A DNA stretch of 64,000 nt from Arthrinium phaeospermum (Eukaryota; Ascomycota; Sordariomycetes; Amphisphaeriales; Apiosporaceae): the NCBI GenBank assembly GCA_006503535.1, contig QYRS01000009.1, forward strand, positions 2,356,001 to 2,420,000, read 5' to 3'. A program made the position numbers and the translations under genes. Of the stretch, positions 24,081 through 37,089 are shown piece after piece. Position 1 is the stretch's first letter. Each line of letters starts with the position of its first letter. The notes beneath the pieces were generated by a model that did no database searches, was not told the DNA's origin, and worked only from the letters and a program-made list of their open reading frames with translations.

Positions 24081-26115
24081 GGCAAAGGGAAGCATGTAAC
24101 TACATACATGCAGGCCTCTTCTGCGGGCAGGCCCTACCACATAGCATACTACTACTACATACCCAAGAAGGCAGACAGGGCGATGCAACGCAATATGAAT
24201 GCAAGAGCCTAGTGGCCTCGAGCGTCGAGCAATCTACATGATGGGTAAGGCATGAGATCACCGCCGGCAGGTACCAGGTACAAGCCTCGACGTCACTAAA
24301 AAAACGAACATTGCCTTTGACTAGGTAGGTTAGTACCAGTGAGCGGTTCCGTTACCCACGTTCTGGACCGCGGGCCATCTGCTATTCGCGGGACCTGTAT
24401 GCGGACCTGCAAGAGGGCACACAGCCGCATCGACACACTCACGTCGGGCCCAACCTCGAAGCACTACTGCCTATTTCCTGCCTACCCTGCCTGCTCTACC
24501 CATTCGACCTCACCTCACCTCACTTTACTTTTTGCTTACGGGCTGGAGTAATAGGTCACTTCTGGAATCCAGCAGAGCAAACTGCTGGCACTAATAAGCA
24601 TGATACATTTGATGATGGGCATGGCTGTGGTCTGGTTATGGCATGGTTAATAAAGGTAAGGTAGGGCAATATCATCCCATCCGCCATCCCTGAGCGACCC
24701 GACCTAATAAGCTTTCTGTTGTAATTTGATTTGAGGAATCAATCCACGGCCCATGAAGGCAGGACAGACGGGCAATCATTTTTTGTACCTACCTGCTTAC
24801 CTCCTACCCAAGAGACCACCACTGCAACTCCATTTCGATCCAATACATTGATGCAATTACCTACCTGCCTACCACTACATCATTCCTTTCTGGAAACCTG
24901 TGTTCCCGTGGATTCCAACTTTCCGATACCCATACCCACTACTGGCACTATCCTACCACTAAATTACAACGCAATACACACTAACTGGACGCTACACTGC
25001 CTGTCTGTCACAAGAAACATTGTTTTCCCGTCCTGTCCCTGCTCATTTCACCCTATCGGATCCCTGTTGGCTGGCCTGTCATCGCGACCCCAGGATCCCA
25101 GGATCCCATCAGTCGACAAGTCTCCCCGGCCGCGTTTCGCTAGCAACCTTTGGCCAAGTCTTTTGCAAGTTCAAGCAGGAAATCACACCAGTGACGGCGA
25201 ACAGCAACCCCCCGACTTCTGGAGCCCAGCCCACAAAAAGAGGAGCAAGCGACCTGAGGCTCTACGGGTCCCCTCCCCGCCTTATAATTTACGCCAAACT
25301 GAAAAATAAAGGCGACAAGTCAGGTCCCAAGACTGGACTTGTCGAACATCGGCTTGGGGCTCCAACCTTTGTGTGTGCGTGAAGTGTGTGTGTGTCTGCA
25401 AGTGCTTGGTGCTGCGCTCTGGCAACTGGTCACGAGCAGATCGCCCATTCTTAGCGGCTATTCTGTCGTCCAACCTTAAAGCTTTACCGCCATCGTTTCT
25501 ATCCTGGCTCCTGGCACAGAGAGGAGGGAAAAGGTGGAGGGGATTCTTTGGTTATTCCTCTCTGCTGTAAATCCCCATTCGCTCCATGGTAGTGCTTCTC
25601 TCCCTCCTTTTCGTACGCCGCCCATGCTTTGCCTCCCCGACCACTTGTGTCTCTGTATCTCGCCCCCCGAAGAGCCGCGCATTCCTGGATGGTGTGGTAT
25701 GCATGTGTGTGTGAGCCAACCGCACCTAGACCTGTTGCGACCATAACCTTGGCGAACTTACACAAGACAATAATTAAATATATTGTCACAACGGAGGTTT
25801 GCGCGCCGCTGCGCCTGCCGATCGCGAAACCAACCTGCGCCCATCCCCTCTGTCGGCGACTGCTTAAGATTAGGGGACAACCTTGTGCGAGCCTACACGA
25901 CCGCTCACGTCGGCGCAATTTACCCTCAGCCTCGGCCGACCCAACAGGCCGCAGTGGCTGGGCTGTTTCGACGGTACTATCTGGACTTTGTCTCTCGACA
26001 GAAAGAAAAAAAAAGAGTCGCGCAGACTTACTAGCAATAGTAGCTATCCGACGGTCCCATTCTGAGCAGTAGCAGCATCGCGCCGCGCACGCTGTGGCGC
26101 GTACCGAAGCCTACT

Positions 26116-26127
26116 AATGCGCGAGTA
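26116..26127 (+). promoter_or_regulatory. Minimal three-codon uORF before the C2H2 gene
   Basis: ATG CGC GAG TAA (Met-Arg-Glu-stop) lies 35 nt before the main ATG at 26163. A uORF this short and close to the start could lower or condition translation of the transcription factor, if the leader includes it. The reading is direct; the effect is inference. Confidence 0.4.
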
Positions 26128-26162
26128 ACGGCAACGATATACCCAAGAACCAGCCGAGAACT

Positions 26163-27880
26163 ATGACTACTACCTTCGACGGACCAGCTCTCGCCCAAGA
26201 CAGCGAAATATACGACCCCGATGAAGGGCTCTTCCGCAACAGCCCGCCCATGAAACCTCTCCGACCGAAACTCAACCTCTCGCCCTCTCCTCCGCCTGCA
26301 ATACCGCTACCTAGAGTCAGTCTTCCCTCCAACCCCGGTCGCAAACGCAAGTCTTCTAATCGTCGGCGAAAGGTACCCCCTAGCCAAGGCGATGCTGTGT
26401 TGATACAGTACATGGACGGTGGAAAGCGGCCGGATATCGCCTTCGAGGCCGGAAGTCGGCCACTGGCATCATCAATAGGCGAGGGCGGAGAAGAGGAGGA
26501 AGACGAGGGGGATGAGGAGGGAAGCTATAGCTCCAGTTCGGGCGAGTCCAGCGACATCGATATTGACGACGACCATACGCACAGTCCGGCCATGTCTCCG
26601 GAATCGCGCCCGACCATACCACCCGCCATAGACCTCAAGTCTCTCGCCGCCAGCGCTCTGTCGGCAGTGCAAGTCGACGAGCCGCGCGATGTTCAGGAGC
26701 CACGTGAGAGGGAGCTTGTCCCTCAGGAGACGTTCTCGTCACGAAACGGCGACCGCCCCACGAGTCTGCGCCAGCAGCAACAACCGCCCCATCCACTGCC
26801 TCTGCGGAGGGAAACCATGTCGCAAGCGCCCAAATCGGTACTGGCCCCTCCAATGTCTCCCTACACGTCACCAGCAACCCAGGACTTGTACTCTCCGCAG
26901 CAAACATCAAGTCAAGGGCTACGGCATCCGAGCGATGCGAGGTCTCCCGTCACGCAATTGCCGACACCCAGTATGCATGGCGACCTACCGCCGATTGGTT
27001 CCCCCCAATCCGAGGTCAATGGTCACGCCTCTTTACCTCCCATCAGGTCCCAACTCGGGGAACAGCTCAGTGACCACCCCAGCATGACGGAGAAGGAGCA
27101 TGCTATGAGGCATAACCCTCCTCCCACTCCGTCCTTCCCGAATTCCCCGCCCGCAATGTCCCGCATGCCGGCCATGGGCAACCCGCATGCTTCGCCTCCG
27201 GTTTCGCCCAATTATGCCTACAGTCACAGCATGCCCTCGCCGGCGCATTCCATACCGATACTCAGTCCGTTTCATGCTGCCTTTTCCCCGCCCAGCACCG
27301 GCGGCAATAGGCTGCGGTCCGGCTCCGAATTCAGCAGCAACAACGGAGACAGGCCGAACATCTCGGACCAGCAGATTCCCACCCCTGCGAGCTCCATTAC
27401 GGATCGGATGAGCATAGACAACATGACGAATCCGACGGGCAATTTTGTCTGCAAATTCGCCGGCTGCAACGCGGCCCCGTTCCAGACGCAGTACTTGCTC
27501 AACTCCCACGCCAACGTCCACTCCTCGGCGCGGCCCCACTACTGCGCCGTCAAGGGATGCCCGCGAAGCGAGGGCGGAAAGGGTTTCAAGCGGAAGAACG
27601 AGATGATACGGCATGGTCTGGTCCATGAGTCGCCGGGGTATGTGTGTCCGTTCTGCCCTGATCGCGAGCACAAATACCCCCGGCCGGATAATCTGCAGAG
27701 GTAAGTCTTGAACGGATGGGTCGCATGGGAGAGAAGCAACAATACTAACGCAAAATTCGCTTCAGGCATGTGCGGGTACATCACGTCGATAAAGACAAGG
27801 ATGACCCCCTTCTCCGCGATGTCCTTTCGCAACGGCCAGACGGACCAAACCGTGGACGGAGACGGCGCGGCGCACCGTAA
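26163..27880 (+). CDS. C2H2 zinc-finger transcription factor
   Basis: Two exons, 26163-27700 and 27766-27880, with a 65-bp intron (TACTAAC branch), encode 550 residues. The intron interrupts the last finger; splicing gives DNLQR-HVRVHH and restores its histidines. Three zinc-finger-like units lie at about residues 428-455 (CKFAGC, HANVH), 467-491 (CAVKGC, HGLVH) and 493-520 (CPFCPDREHKYPRPDNLQRHVRVHH). A basic tail (NRGRRRRGAP) follows. The first 420 residues are Ser/Pro-rich and disordered, with an acidic block (GEEEEDEGDEEG) near residue 110 and many SP sites. It is presumably a nuclear DNA-binding regulator. I recognise the architecture as a conserved filamentous-fungal C2H2 type but do not assign an ortholog. 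It sits at the end of an 8-kb gene-free region. Confidence 0.88.
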
Positions 27881-29531
27881 CACGACACTATGCTGCTTAC
27901 TATTCGAAACACATACTTCAACCAACCTTCTTTCTTTTTCATTTGTTCTACGACATCTTTACCCCCTATCACATCCGTCGAAACGTAGATGTATATATTG
28001 GCGATGATATCCCCTGGGCGCTGTGGTGGATCGCCCGCCCAACTCAGTTTTGTCTGAATTCTTTTTTTTTACTTTTTCTTCTTCGACCTTCACTGGATGA
28101 TCGAGGTGTATGTGCCCCAGAGGCTCTTCATTTTTTTTATTTTTTTCTCTCGTCAAACAGATGGTTCCGGATCAATCCATTCGACCAGCTTTCATCACAA
28201 CATACATTTTACCGGAGTTTTGGGCGCAAATTCAATCAAACCATATACCACTTGGCGGGCGTGCTTGCGGGGAAGGGGGCAAACGGATATGGGACATGGA
28301 AAGGGGGTGCTTCTTAAGGAATGAGGGAGGAGATGGAAGATGGGGGTGAAAACATTCCACTTTTATAGGCTTGGTGTATACTTTTTCTTCTTCTTCGCCG
28401 TTTGCTCGGTTTTACTCAGGCTGGTCGACATGAGGCGTGCTGTCTTGTCTGTCTGTCTTGTTACATGAGTTCATTCGCTTCGTCCTCTTCCTCCTCTACT
28501 TCTCGGTTCTCTTCGACTCGCTTCTCTCTTTTTCCACCCTCTCTCTCTCTCTTACTCGGATCAAATACAGCAACAAGCCTGAGAGGGAGGGAAAGAGAGA
28601 GAGATAGCAACTTTTTCAACAAATACGACAACAACAACCAAATACCCCCCTTCTTCAAACATATGACCGTCTACGAGCACCAAAACAGATTCCCCCACAC
28701 CCACCTACTAGAGGAGAAAGAGAGAGACAGAGAAAAGGAGAAGGGCCGAGGGAGGATATAAACCCACACAACCCATCACCAAACATCTTTTATATCTTAC
28801 CTCCCCTCCCTCCTCACTCAGTGAACAAACAAATGCTACTTTATGCAAACTTCTATCTACATATACTATATATACATATACCCCCTTTTTTCAACACTAC
28901 TACTTACGAGAGACCCTTCCATGTTGGCTGGGCTTCACTTGCAAATATTTATCTTGCCTTTGCCTGTCTACTTTTTCAATTGAGAACATTCTGCATCCAC
29001 AATGCTTATTCGCAGAAACTTTTACGTCCATATCATGTTATATGCATACATTTCGTTCCCGTCGCATCTCTGAGACCATCATATTTTTTGTTTCCCACCA
29101 AAGAAGTCTTCGACCTTAGCTTCAATGCTTACAAGTCTACCAAGCCTCTCCTGCATATTATTTCCATGGAGATAGTCCAAAACACCCAACAAACCTCATT
29201 ACTCAGAAGTTTGATCCGCTGGCAATGTGTCGTCGTGTATACTAGCTAGAGAGACTACAGCCCAGAAGGGAAGGAACAGGAGATGCAAGATTCAAACACT
29301 TGAACATATATACCCATCTAGAGACAGTGAGACTATCTGAAGAGAGTTATGGTTCTCGAACACGCAAGAACAAATACAATATCAAGTGTCATGCCAGGAA
29401 CGCCATACTTAGATCAGAACGTTGAGTGCTGTGAATTGTGTGTCCTGCGAGAGAAAGACGACTCAATATGTATTCCCCTCCTATCTACAACCCGTCCCCC
29501 TTTGTGTCTACCTGAGATCTAATCCCATCAA
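27881..29531. other. Tail-to-tail intergenic region
   Basis: About 1.65 kb between convergent stop codons. It is strongly biased to T/C and then A-rich tracts (28060-28160 T-rich, 28480-28560 CT-rich, 28570-28760 GA/CA-rich). These probably represent the long 3' UTR of the C2H2 gene. No coding ORF is supported. Confidence 0.5.
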
Positions 29532-32306
29532 TCAATCATCCCCCTCCCACCTTCCCACCCCCACAGGCCCATCACTCAACACCTCGATATTGAGCCCCTC
29601 GTCCGAGTTGGCCGCGGCCATGGGCACCCCGCCCATGACCTCGACGACGATCCAGAGCCCGCGGCGCGCCTGGATCAGGAGCGGGTCGAGGTCGAACTCG
29701 CGCGTCCGCAGCCCGACGGCGCCCACCTCCATGAACTCACCCTCGTCGCTGCCGCTTTCCTCGTCGCCCGTTGACGCCGCCACGACGACGCGGTCCGGCC
29801 CCCGCCCCAGCTCGACGCGCAGCCGGACGTGAGGCAGGCTGCGCGGCGTGCCCGGGATGCTGCGCCCGCCGCCACTGCCGCTTCCGCCCGAGCTGCTGGC
29901 GCCGCGCCGCGTGAGGATGACGCTGGCGCGCGTGAGGCGGCCGACCTGTACGCGCGCCGTCTTGCGCACCTCGCTGGGACCCTCGAACAGGAGCGGCGTC
30001 AGGGGCGTGCGCAGCATACCCGCGGCGTCGGCCGCGACGGGCACCAGGCGGCACTTGTCGATGTTGGCGCCGACGCGGAGAGAGAAGTCGGCAAGCTGGC
30101 CCGGCTCGAAGGTGCTGCAGACGACCGTGTACGTGGTGCCCGGGTCGAGCCGCGGAACCCGCAAGAGGGCGCAGCCCCGTCGGTACTCGCCCGAGGTGGC
30201 GACGATATCGCGAACGGCCAAGGTGGTGACTCGCCGCCCGGAGGCCCATACCAGATCAATGTGCACTGCAAGGTCGGGGCTCTCGGTGCTCAGCAGTATC
30301 GTGAGGGGTCCTCCGTCATCGCTGTCCCTCCCCGATTTCGGGATCGTGAGGGCAAACTGGGGATTGAAGAGGTATGTGGCAGCGGCCGCATTCCCACCAG
30401 CCGTGCGCCGTGTCCACGAGCTCTTCAACTCGGTATAGTAAAGCATGCTATCGTGTGCCTTGGTGATGGCCAGAGGGCAGCGGGAGAAGAACGAAAGTGT
30501 AAAGGCATAGCTGGGCAGGGGGAGGCCTTGTTGTGCAACAACAATCGTGTACGGCACGCCCTTCTTGGCTTCGAAGGGGGCCAGGGTCTGGGGGGAGTCG
30601 ACAAAGGGCCCCCGGTAAAGAGACTTGTCGCCGAGGTCGACCCGACAGCCATTCGCGTTGTCGAAGATGTATATGCTCATGAAACCAAGAGTAGTAGACA
30701 CATCGGAGGGCGCCGAGTTCGACCGCGCCCTGGCAATATCGAGCTCCGTATCCTGGAAGTGGCGGCTCAAAAGGATCCAAGCACTTCCCGAAGCCGATGC
30801 GGTCATAGAATACTGTACATTGTGCGCGAAAGAAAGGGACAGGCTCGGGGGCGGCAGCTCCCATACAAAATGGTGGTCCTGTCGTTCCGTGAAGAGGCCG
30901 GGGTTCCAGTTCAAGTATAGGGATTCGTAGTTCTGCGTCACGTCGTGGAAACTGATCCAGAAGGAGCCCGGTTTCAGCTTGGTGGGATGGTCGCTGGGAG
31001 ATTGGCGTGCGTCTGATGACCCTATTCCTTTCCAGACCAGCCCAGCACACCAGGGGTTCTTAACGAGCATCCTCTTGTTTCCCTGCGACTCGGATATATC
31101 CAGGACAGCGTAGTCATGCTCACCCACCAGACCCGATGTCTCCTCTTCGGCAAGGGACAGTCTTCCTGTCCCCAACGTAATTATCACATCGCCGTAGTCG
31201 TACGCTTTTTTCACTCTGGCCCACGTTTGGTCGAAGTCGATATCGTCGCTCTGGAGAAATAGCTGCTGTGGAATCCAGCCAGTGATTATCCACAGATCGG
31301 TTCCGGAATTGCTCCCGGGAAAATCGTAGCCACCTCGGACTTTGAGATAGGCCTTTTCCATCAGCGCAGGCCAGACCAGCTTGGGGTTTTGGCGATCCAC
31401 CACATAAAGCGTCCGTTCGTTGTGCGAAGAAGGCAAACGGTCGTCGATGACGACTTTGCGAAAGCAGCCATTGAAGTTCATACGGAATACGTACTTGCCG
31501 TTCTCTGAGACTTGCGGCTGCCCCTTCTCGGAATTTATGGGGAACATGACGGTGGGTAATATGGACTTGGGGCCTGGCCGGAGGTGTTTGATGCCAGCAC
31601 CAAGACTGGCCACGACGGAGCAGTCGGTCGTAATGTCTTGAACCAGGTCAAAGTCATCTTCCGCCTCCATCAGGCGCAGCCGTGAAGATTTGTCGTCGTT
31701 GATGCCCGCCCCACCCCCTACAATGTCCCATGGTCGTTTCCAGCCAGCAAAGACCTCCCGCTGGCGATCGGATAACGAGAACTCGGACGCATCACTGCCC
31801 CAGATTGTTAGTTGAGTTACATACACATGAACAATGAGCCCATCCTGAGCCTTACGTAAAACTGGGTCCCCGGAATTCGTCTGGATCCGGATCCGATTCC
31901 CATGGGGGAAATTTGTTTCCATGCAGCTTGGAGCCGCGGAGCAATATAGTCTGCTCGCTGATGGGGATCTGGCGTGCGAGGCGAGGCAGCTTTAGGCGCT
32001 TCTCCACCTGGCTCACGGTATCAACAGCCCGAGCGATCTTTTTCAGTCGCTCTGCCAAAGACAGCAGGTCGCTGCACTTCTGCCGCAGCCGTGTCTTCTC
32101 ACTTGGTACCCGGGCCGCACCCGCTGCCTTTATGTACAGCTCGGCCGAGGCGATGGCATGGTCCAGAGCTTCTTGTCCTGAGCATCGTACTGCCTGTGCC
32201 TCCCGTTTCTGGTGACGGATTGATTGGTTAGCGACAAAATAGCTCGTGAATCTACCGCGGACGAGGGTCTTTGTATGATAGGGTTTACCTTCGCTTCAGC
32301 CTCCAT
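29532..32306 (-). CDS. palB: Calpain-like cysteine protease PalB/Rim13
   Basis: Three exons (32306-32289, 32208-31856, 31794-29532) encode 877 residues. Exon 1 is only 18 nt (MEAEAK). Exon 2 carries a MIT domain (about residues 8-85), the module that binds ESCRT-III. The papain-like calpain core follows, with the catalytic triad visible as Cys about 182 (DCSVVASL), His about 350 (GEHDYAVL) and Asn about 370 (VKNPW). Two calpain C2-like/domain III regions fill the C-terminal half, interrupted by a Ser/Gly-rich insert. PalB/Rim13 is the protease of the ambient-pH pathway. It is recruited to Vps32 on endosomal or plasma-membrane ESCRT platforms and cleaves the zinc-finger factor PacC/Rim101 at alkaline pH. 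Length and order fit the family. It is transcribed divergently from the peroxisomal carrier. Confidence 0.93.
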
Positions 32307-33796
32307 GTTTCAGGAAGCGCGACCATGTAGACAAATGATGCGGAGCTGGGACGTGGGAGGGCAAGAAAGAAATAAAAGCCTCACCCATAGCAGCCGATGG
32401 CGGGATCCTGTTTGACGAAGATGAGCTGAAGGGGGGTGGCACCTTCTTGGTGCCGATTGTGCATGTCGCTTGCTTGATATGGGATTTTAGTCGCAAGATG
32501 GATGGAAGATGAGCTGACAGGCCCCGCCTTGGGTAGGTATCACTGAGGCAGTGTGCATGCGCTTTGGAGGGGATTTGGGATTTTGGGTTCAATCTGTATA
32601 TGCAAGTGGTCCGTTGGGGCATGCGTCGTGTCGAAAATGGAGGTATATCTCAGACGGAGTATACAAATCCTGAAATCTGACAGGTATGCATGCCGCAGTG
32701 GCAATCATCATCTGCCAAGTCGTCTCAACGAGCGTCAATGATGAATGAATTGGCAGTCGTTGTGGTGTTGAGCCGCTGCGGGAGGACGGCACTTGCCATT
32801 TTGCCGCTAAGAGTCCTCTGTAGCCTGTAGCGCCTGAAGCAACCAAACCTGCTCACTCGTCCATTTCAGCTTGTTCTCATGCCAGCGTTTTATATTGCAG
32901 AAACTATCGACATATCTGCAAAACTAGCAGGGCTACATACTATTTGGAGTGGAAAACATTCATCGCAATACTATCTCTAGCAATCATCGAGGTCCGCCCG
33001 CTAGTTATTAGTTGTAAAACCGGAGTCCTGCAAAAGATCTAGATATATGCATGGTTCTCGAAGGCATGGTCGGCTCGACGGTAGGATTCGAAGACCTGTC
33101 AGGGAGATCCTTTCTTGTCTGGGCTCACCACTATTCATTCGGCTATCTGGTATTACGTCTTCTGAATCGCCGGACTGGCTGGGCTGTCGGCAGAAGGGGA
33201 CGGTACGGACTTGTTTGTCACTTCCAAGCTTGCCGAGAAGCAAAGGCGGGCGCGCCCATCTCGATAAGATAACACTTTTATGGCCGAGGTCCCCATTGTC
33301 CCGTCATCACACATGCAGGCCCGCGCGAGGGTCTTTCTGTAACAAGCCCGGACGACATCCCTTTCCATGTAATTTTTACTCTGCATCCCATAGACACAGA
33401 CAGGCTTTGACGACAAGGGCATTATTCTATACTCGATTGTGTTTTCGTTCCTAGACCAAAGACTCCCTGCTGTTCCTGTCTCGCCCGGTTCACTGTCGCA
33501 AGTCCGCAGCTCGGCAGTTGAGGGAGCTAAGTCAACGCTCTGACTTCATACCGAGGTCGCATCTCCCGAGACTCGGCCAACCCGCTGCGCAAACCCACCG
33601 CGACACAACGGAATCGACAGATAGTGATCCCACCGACACCAACAATAGGAGTTTGAGCGAAGACCCCGGGATTGAGAATTTGATAGACAAGAAAGATTAG
33701 AAGTTTTATTCAGAAACGCGCCGACCCTTCGCTAGGGCAGACACCTCTCTCAACCATCCCGTACAAACGCACCGTCGTCGTCGCACACCATATACC
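32307..33796. other. Divergent promoter region palB / peroxisomal carrier
   Basis: About 1.5 kb between two divergently transcribed starts. It must hold both promoters. A CA/AC-rich leader precedes the carrier start. No supported ORF. Confidence 0.5.
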
Positions 33797-35275
33797 ATGT
33801 CCGCGCAGTCGAAAGCCGCGGCGCTCCCACCCTGGGGTCTGGCCGTCGCTGGCTCCACGGGCGCCGTCCTTGCGAATGCGCTGGTATACCCTCTAGACAT
33901 GTAAGAAACAAAGAGATAAACAAACAAAATGGCATAGCAGTCAGCATATCTCCATATCCCCATTGCGCGCTCCGCCCCCCGTTCCACCTATCATTGACCG
34001 CTCCCCCCTTCGGACAGCCGGAAACGGCGCCCGCCTCTGCCAAAGTTGAAGATCACAAAAACGACGAGTACAAAAACGTAGCTGACAACCCCCCTCTATT
34101 GCCAAACGCCGCAGTGTCAAGACCCGCCTCCAAGTCCAAGTCAAGCGCAACCCGAACGACCCCGACCACCACCACCACGGCAGCGAGCCGCACTACACGT
34201 CGACCTGGGACGCGATCCAGAAGATCGTGGCCGAGGACGGACTGGCGGGCCTGTACGCGGGCATGGAGGGCGCCCTCCTGGGCGTAGCCTCGACCAACTT
34301 CGCCTACTTCTACTGGTACTCGACGGTGCGCGCCGTCTACATGAAGCGCCCCGGCGCGCCCGCGCACCCCTCGACGGCGATCGAGCTGGCCCTCGGCGCC
34401 GTCGCGGGGGCCCTCGCCCAGCTCTGCACCATCCCCGTCGCCGTCGTCACGACGCGCCAGCAGACCCAGGCCAAGACGGACCGCAAGTCCTTCCTCGAGA
34501 CGGGCCGCGAGGTCCTCGAGGGCGAGGACGGCCTCTTTGGCCTCTGGCGCGGCCTCAAGGCCAGCCTCGTCCTCGTCGTCAATCCGGCCATCACCTACGG
34601 CGCCTATGAGCGCTTAAAGAGCGGCATGTTCCCGTCGAAGACGCGGTTAACGCCCGGCGAAGCCTTCCGTAAGACTTCCCCCTTTGTTTATATATATATA
34701 CTCGGAACAGCTCGGGAGTTCCCTTGTATGCGTAGAACGCGTACGAGTACGAACGAAGAGACCCGGGAAATACCAAGAAGAAGAAATAGCTTGCTAACCA
34801 AAGTGCTTTATACCAGTCCTCGGGGCCATGTCCAAAGCCCTCGCCACCATCGCGACGCAGCCCCTGATCGTCGCCAAGGTGGGCCTGCAGTCCAAGCCGC
34901 CCGCCGTGCGCCGGGGCAAGCCCTTCAAGAGCTTCGGCGAGGTCATGCGCTTCATCCTCGACAACGAGGGGCCCATGGGTCTGTTTAAGGGCATCGGTCC
35001 CCAGATCCTCAAGGGGTTGCTGGTACAGGGTATTCTCATGATGACCAAGGAAAGGTGAGTTGTCATCATCTTTTCTCGCCCTCCCCTCTTCGCTTCGGAC
35101 CTCCATTCCTCTCCTGTCTGCGTGGAAAAGTGTACTGACAAGTTGGAAAAACTGTAGGATGGAGCTGCTCTTCATCGCCCTCTTCCGCTACATCCGCCAG
35201 CTCCGCGCAAAGCAGCTCGCCAAGGTGGCCGAGCTGGCGGCCAGTAAGATTGCCGTTCCTCTCACGGCGAAATAG
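33797..35275 (+). CDS. Peroxisomal adenine-nucleotide carrier (Ant1/PMP47 family)
   Basis: Four exons (33797-33900, 34115-34668, 34817-35054, 35158-35275) encode 337 residues, with introns of 214, 148 and 103 bp. It is a mitochondrial-carrier-family protein with three tandem repeats. The first carrier signature spans the first splice junction (YPLDIVKTRLQVQ). The second is degenerate (PVAVVTTRQQTQ) and the third is QPLIVAKVGLQSKPP. The short N-terminus (WGLAVAGSTGAVLANALVYPLD) and the SKALATIATQPLIVAK segment resemble PMP47/Ant1, which exchanges ATP for AMP across the peroxisomal membrane to support fatty-acid activation and beta-oxidation. Other carrier subfamilies cannot be fully excluded by eye. 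The spacer 2 repeat region contains His4 (NDPDHHHHGSE), a local oddity. Confidence 0.85.
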
Positions 35276-36575
35276 GAAGGCAGCAAGAAATGCATAAACG
35301 ACAAGGGAAAGGCTGCTAGAGGAATATGGACTCGCGCGCGCGCTTAACCAACCATATTTGATAGACGACGCGTGAATGGATGGATGGGAGCGCTGGATAG
35401 GGGTTTCAGACCCGACCAACCGACCGACCACCAACCAACATGGAAATGTGAAGGGATAGACAGAGAGAGAGAGAGAGAAGCGCGCGCTCTTTGCGCTGCT
35501 GCTTAGGTACTGCGATTGATGGGAGTTTACCTCGAATACGGAAGTCCAATAACCACTGCCCTCCCCCTTTCGGGGTGTTGCGAAAGGGAGAAACGGACTG
35601 ACTACTGGCTTACAGCAACATGTTTTACGTTGCTTTCATTGTTACTTTTTAGTTTTTTTCGCATTGCATGGTATTATTTGAATAGCTTTTATGTACATAA
35701 CGAACGACTCATTCCCTGCGGCTTTTCAGTTCCATCATCCTCTCTATACACCTTGAGCAGCAAGCAGTGAGGCAGCCGATATGAGACACGATATATGTGT
35801 TGCGTGTAACAGGAGGCCACACACAATGGGTAGACCCTGGTAATGTTCGTGGTGTCTTGTCTTAATACTTTGTTAGATGACCGATAACGCTACTTACTAC
35901 CAGCATTGCACACAGGCATACCCATGGACACATCCCATATATCAAGGAAAACATGAATAACTCATATACCAGCATTAGACAAACCCTACTATATGCTACA
36001 TACCCAGGCGCTCTGCTTATTAATAGTAGGACCAGTACAGAGGCTTCACGACTTCCATAAAGCACATGTTTCAGGCATGTATGTATATATTTCTCGCCTC
36101 TCGCCAACGTGAAATGGAGAGTAGAGGCGCTTATGTTATGAGAGACTGGAAAAGAAACCATCTTCCCCCTTCCCTTCCCTTCGCTTACATGTAGTCAAAA
36201 CTGACAAAACCAAACAGTCAGCCTCGGAACATGGCCGAGCCTACAAAAACAGATATCCCATTATCCTTTCCCTTGAGAGTCCCTTGAAACGCCAAACCAA
36301 TGCAATTCCCTCGCGCAAGATCGGACTCGTCCACTTCTCCCCCCAGCACTGCCTCAGCCAGTCCGAGTAAGCCTTGGGGGTCTCAAAGGCTACACCACCG
36401 GAGAAGATGAAACCGTGGGAAGGTGGCCCCCTCCCGCCACCGACACGCCCAGGCGCTGCTTTCAGCATGTTGTACACGCAGCGCCATGTCCCACCCAACC
36501 CGGAGGGCGACGCAGCTGTATTCCCATGTGTAGCCGTGAAGGATCCCCCTCGGCCCTCCCTGGCTCTCCTCCTGT
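35276..36575. other. Tail-to-tail intergenic region
   Basis: About 1.3 kb between the carrier and the Yippee gene. It contains an AG microsatellite and AT-rich UTR-like sequence. No gene supported. Confidence 0.5.
35462..35478. repeat. (AG)n microsatellite
   Basis: A pure AG run of about 17 bp, directly followed by a short GCGCGC stretch, in the 3' region of the carrier gene. Confidence 0.7.
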
Positions 36576-37089
36576 TCAGCTTACATTGCACAGCAGCTCG
36601 GCCTCTAGGATGAATTTGCCCTCCTTGTACTTCTCGCTGGCCTCGTATGCCTTATCATACTTCCACCCGACCACCTCCTTACACTGGCGGCAGTTGATAT
36701 CGCGTACTACGTGGCGGCCCGTCGTCATGTTACGTTCGGACGCTTCGCCGGCGTCGGTGTTGACTACGGTGTTGAAGAGGTAGGCTTTGCCATGCTGGCC
36801 TCGGAAGTTCTATTCGTAGAAAGCCCAGGGCACATGTTAGCTTACAGATACTACTCCAGTTTCCATATGTCTCTGTTCAAGGATCAAGATGTAGGGAGAC
36901 GCGGGGAGAGGGTGCGAGTGGGCGGATAGGTGGCGGGGGCCTTGCTACATGTCCATGTCCCCAAGGTCTGTAAGTGGAGATGAGACTTACTCGGCTGATG
37001 ATATCGTCAGCATTGGCGAGGTGAGCCTTACAGTGCTTGCACCCATAGATCTTGTTGCTACTGAGATACGTGTTGTACGCGAGCCCCAT
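36576..37089 (-). CDS. Yippee/Moh1 zinc-binding protein
   Basis: Two exons, 37089-36991 and 36809-36576, with a 181-bp intron, encode 110 residues. The Yippee domain fills nearly the whole protein. It has two CXXC zinc knuckles (YGCKHCKAHL at the start, DINCRQCKEVVGWKY later) and the block ISRNFRGQHGKAYLFNTVVN that spans the splice junction. Family members are small nuclear/cytoplasmic proteins with a beta-tent fold; yeast Moh1 is linked to stationary-phase survival, and a molecular role is not settled. The start MGLAYNTYL parallels the MGL start of Moh1. An in-frame ATG at 37125 would add 12 residues. The C-terminus (GKFILEAELLCNVS) matches the usual family end, so no further exon is needed. 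Confidence 0.9.

Larger units (their letters stand above)
18224..26115. other. Gene desert of about 7.9 kb
   Basis: No ORF here has recognisable domains, and none exceeds about 190 codons. The sequence is rich in TACC/GGTA and TACCTACCTGCC-type words. It includes simple repeats (listed separately) and, from about 25.5 kb, a pyrimidine-rich stretch leading to the zinc-finger gene. Fungal regulatory genes often have multi-kilobase promoters and leaders, so much of it may be control DNA of the C2H2 factor. Non-coding transcripts cannot be excluded. Confidence 0.55.

Noticed and set aside
36241..36591. Possible third exon of the Yippee gene after GTAAGC at its end
   Set aside because: The unspliced C-terminus already matches the normal family end, and the downstream ORF has no similarity to it.
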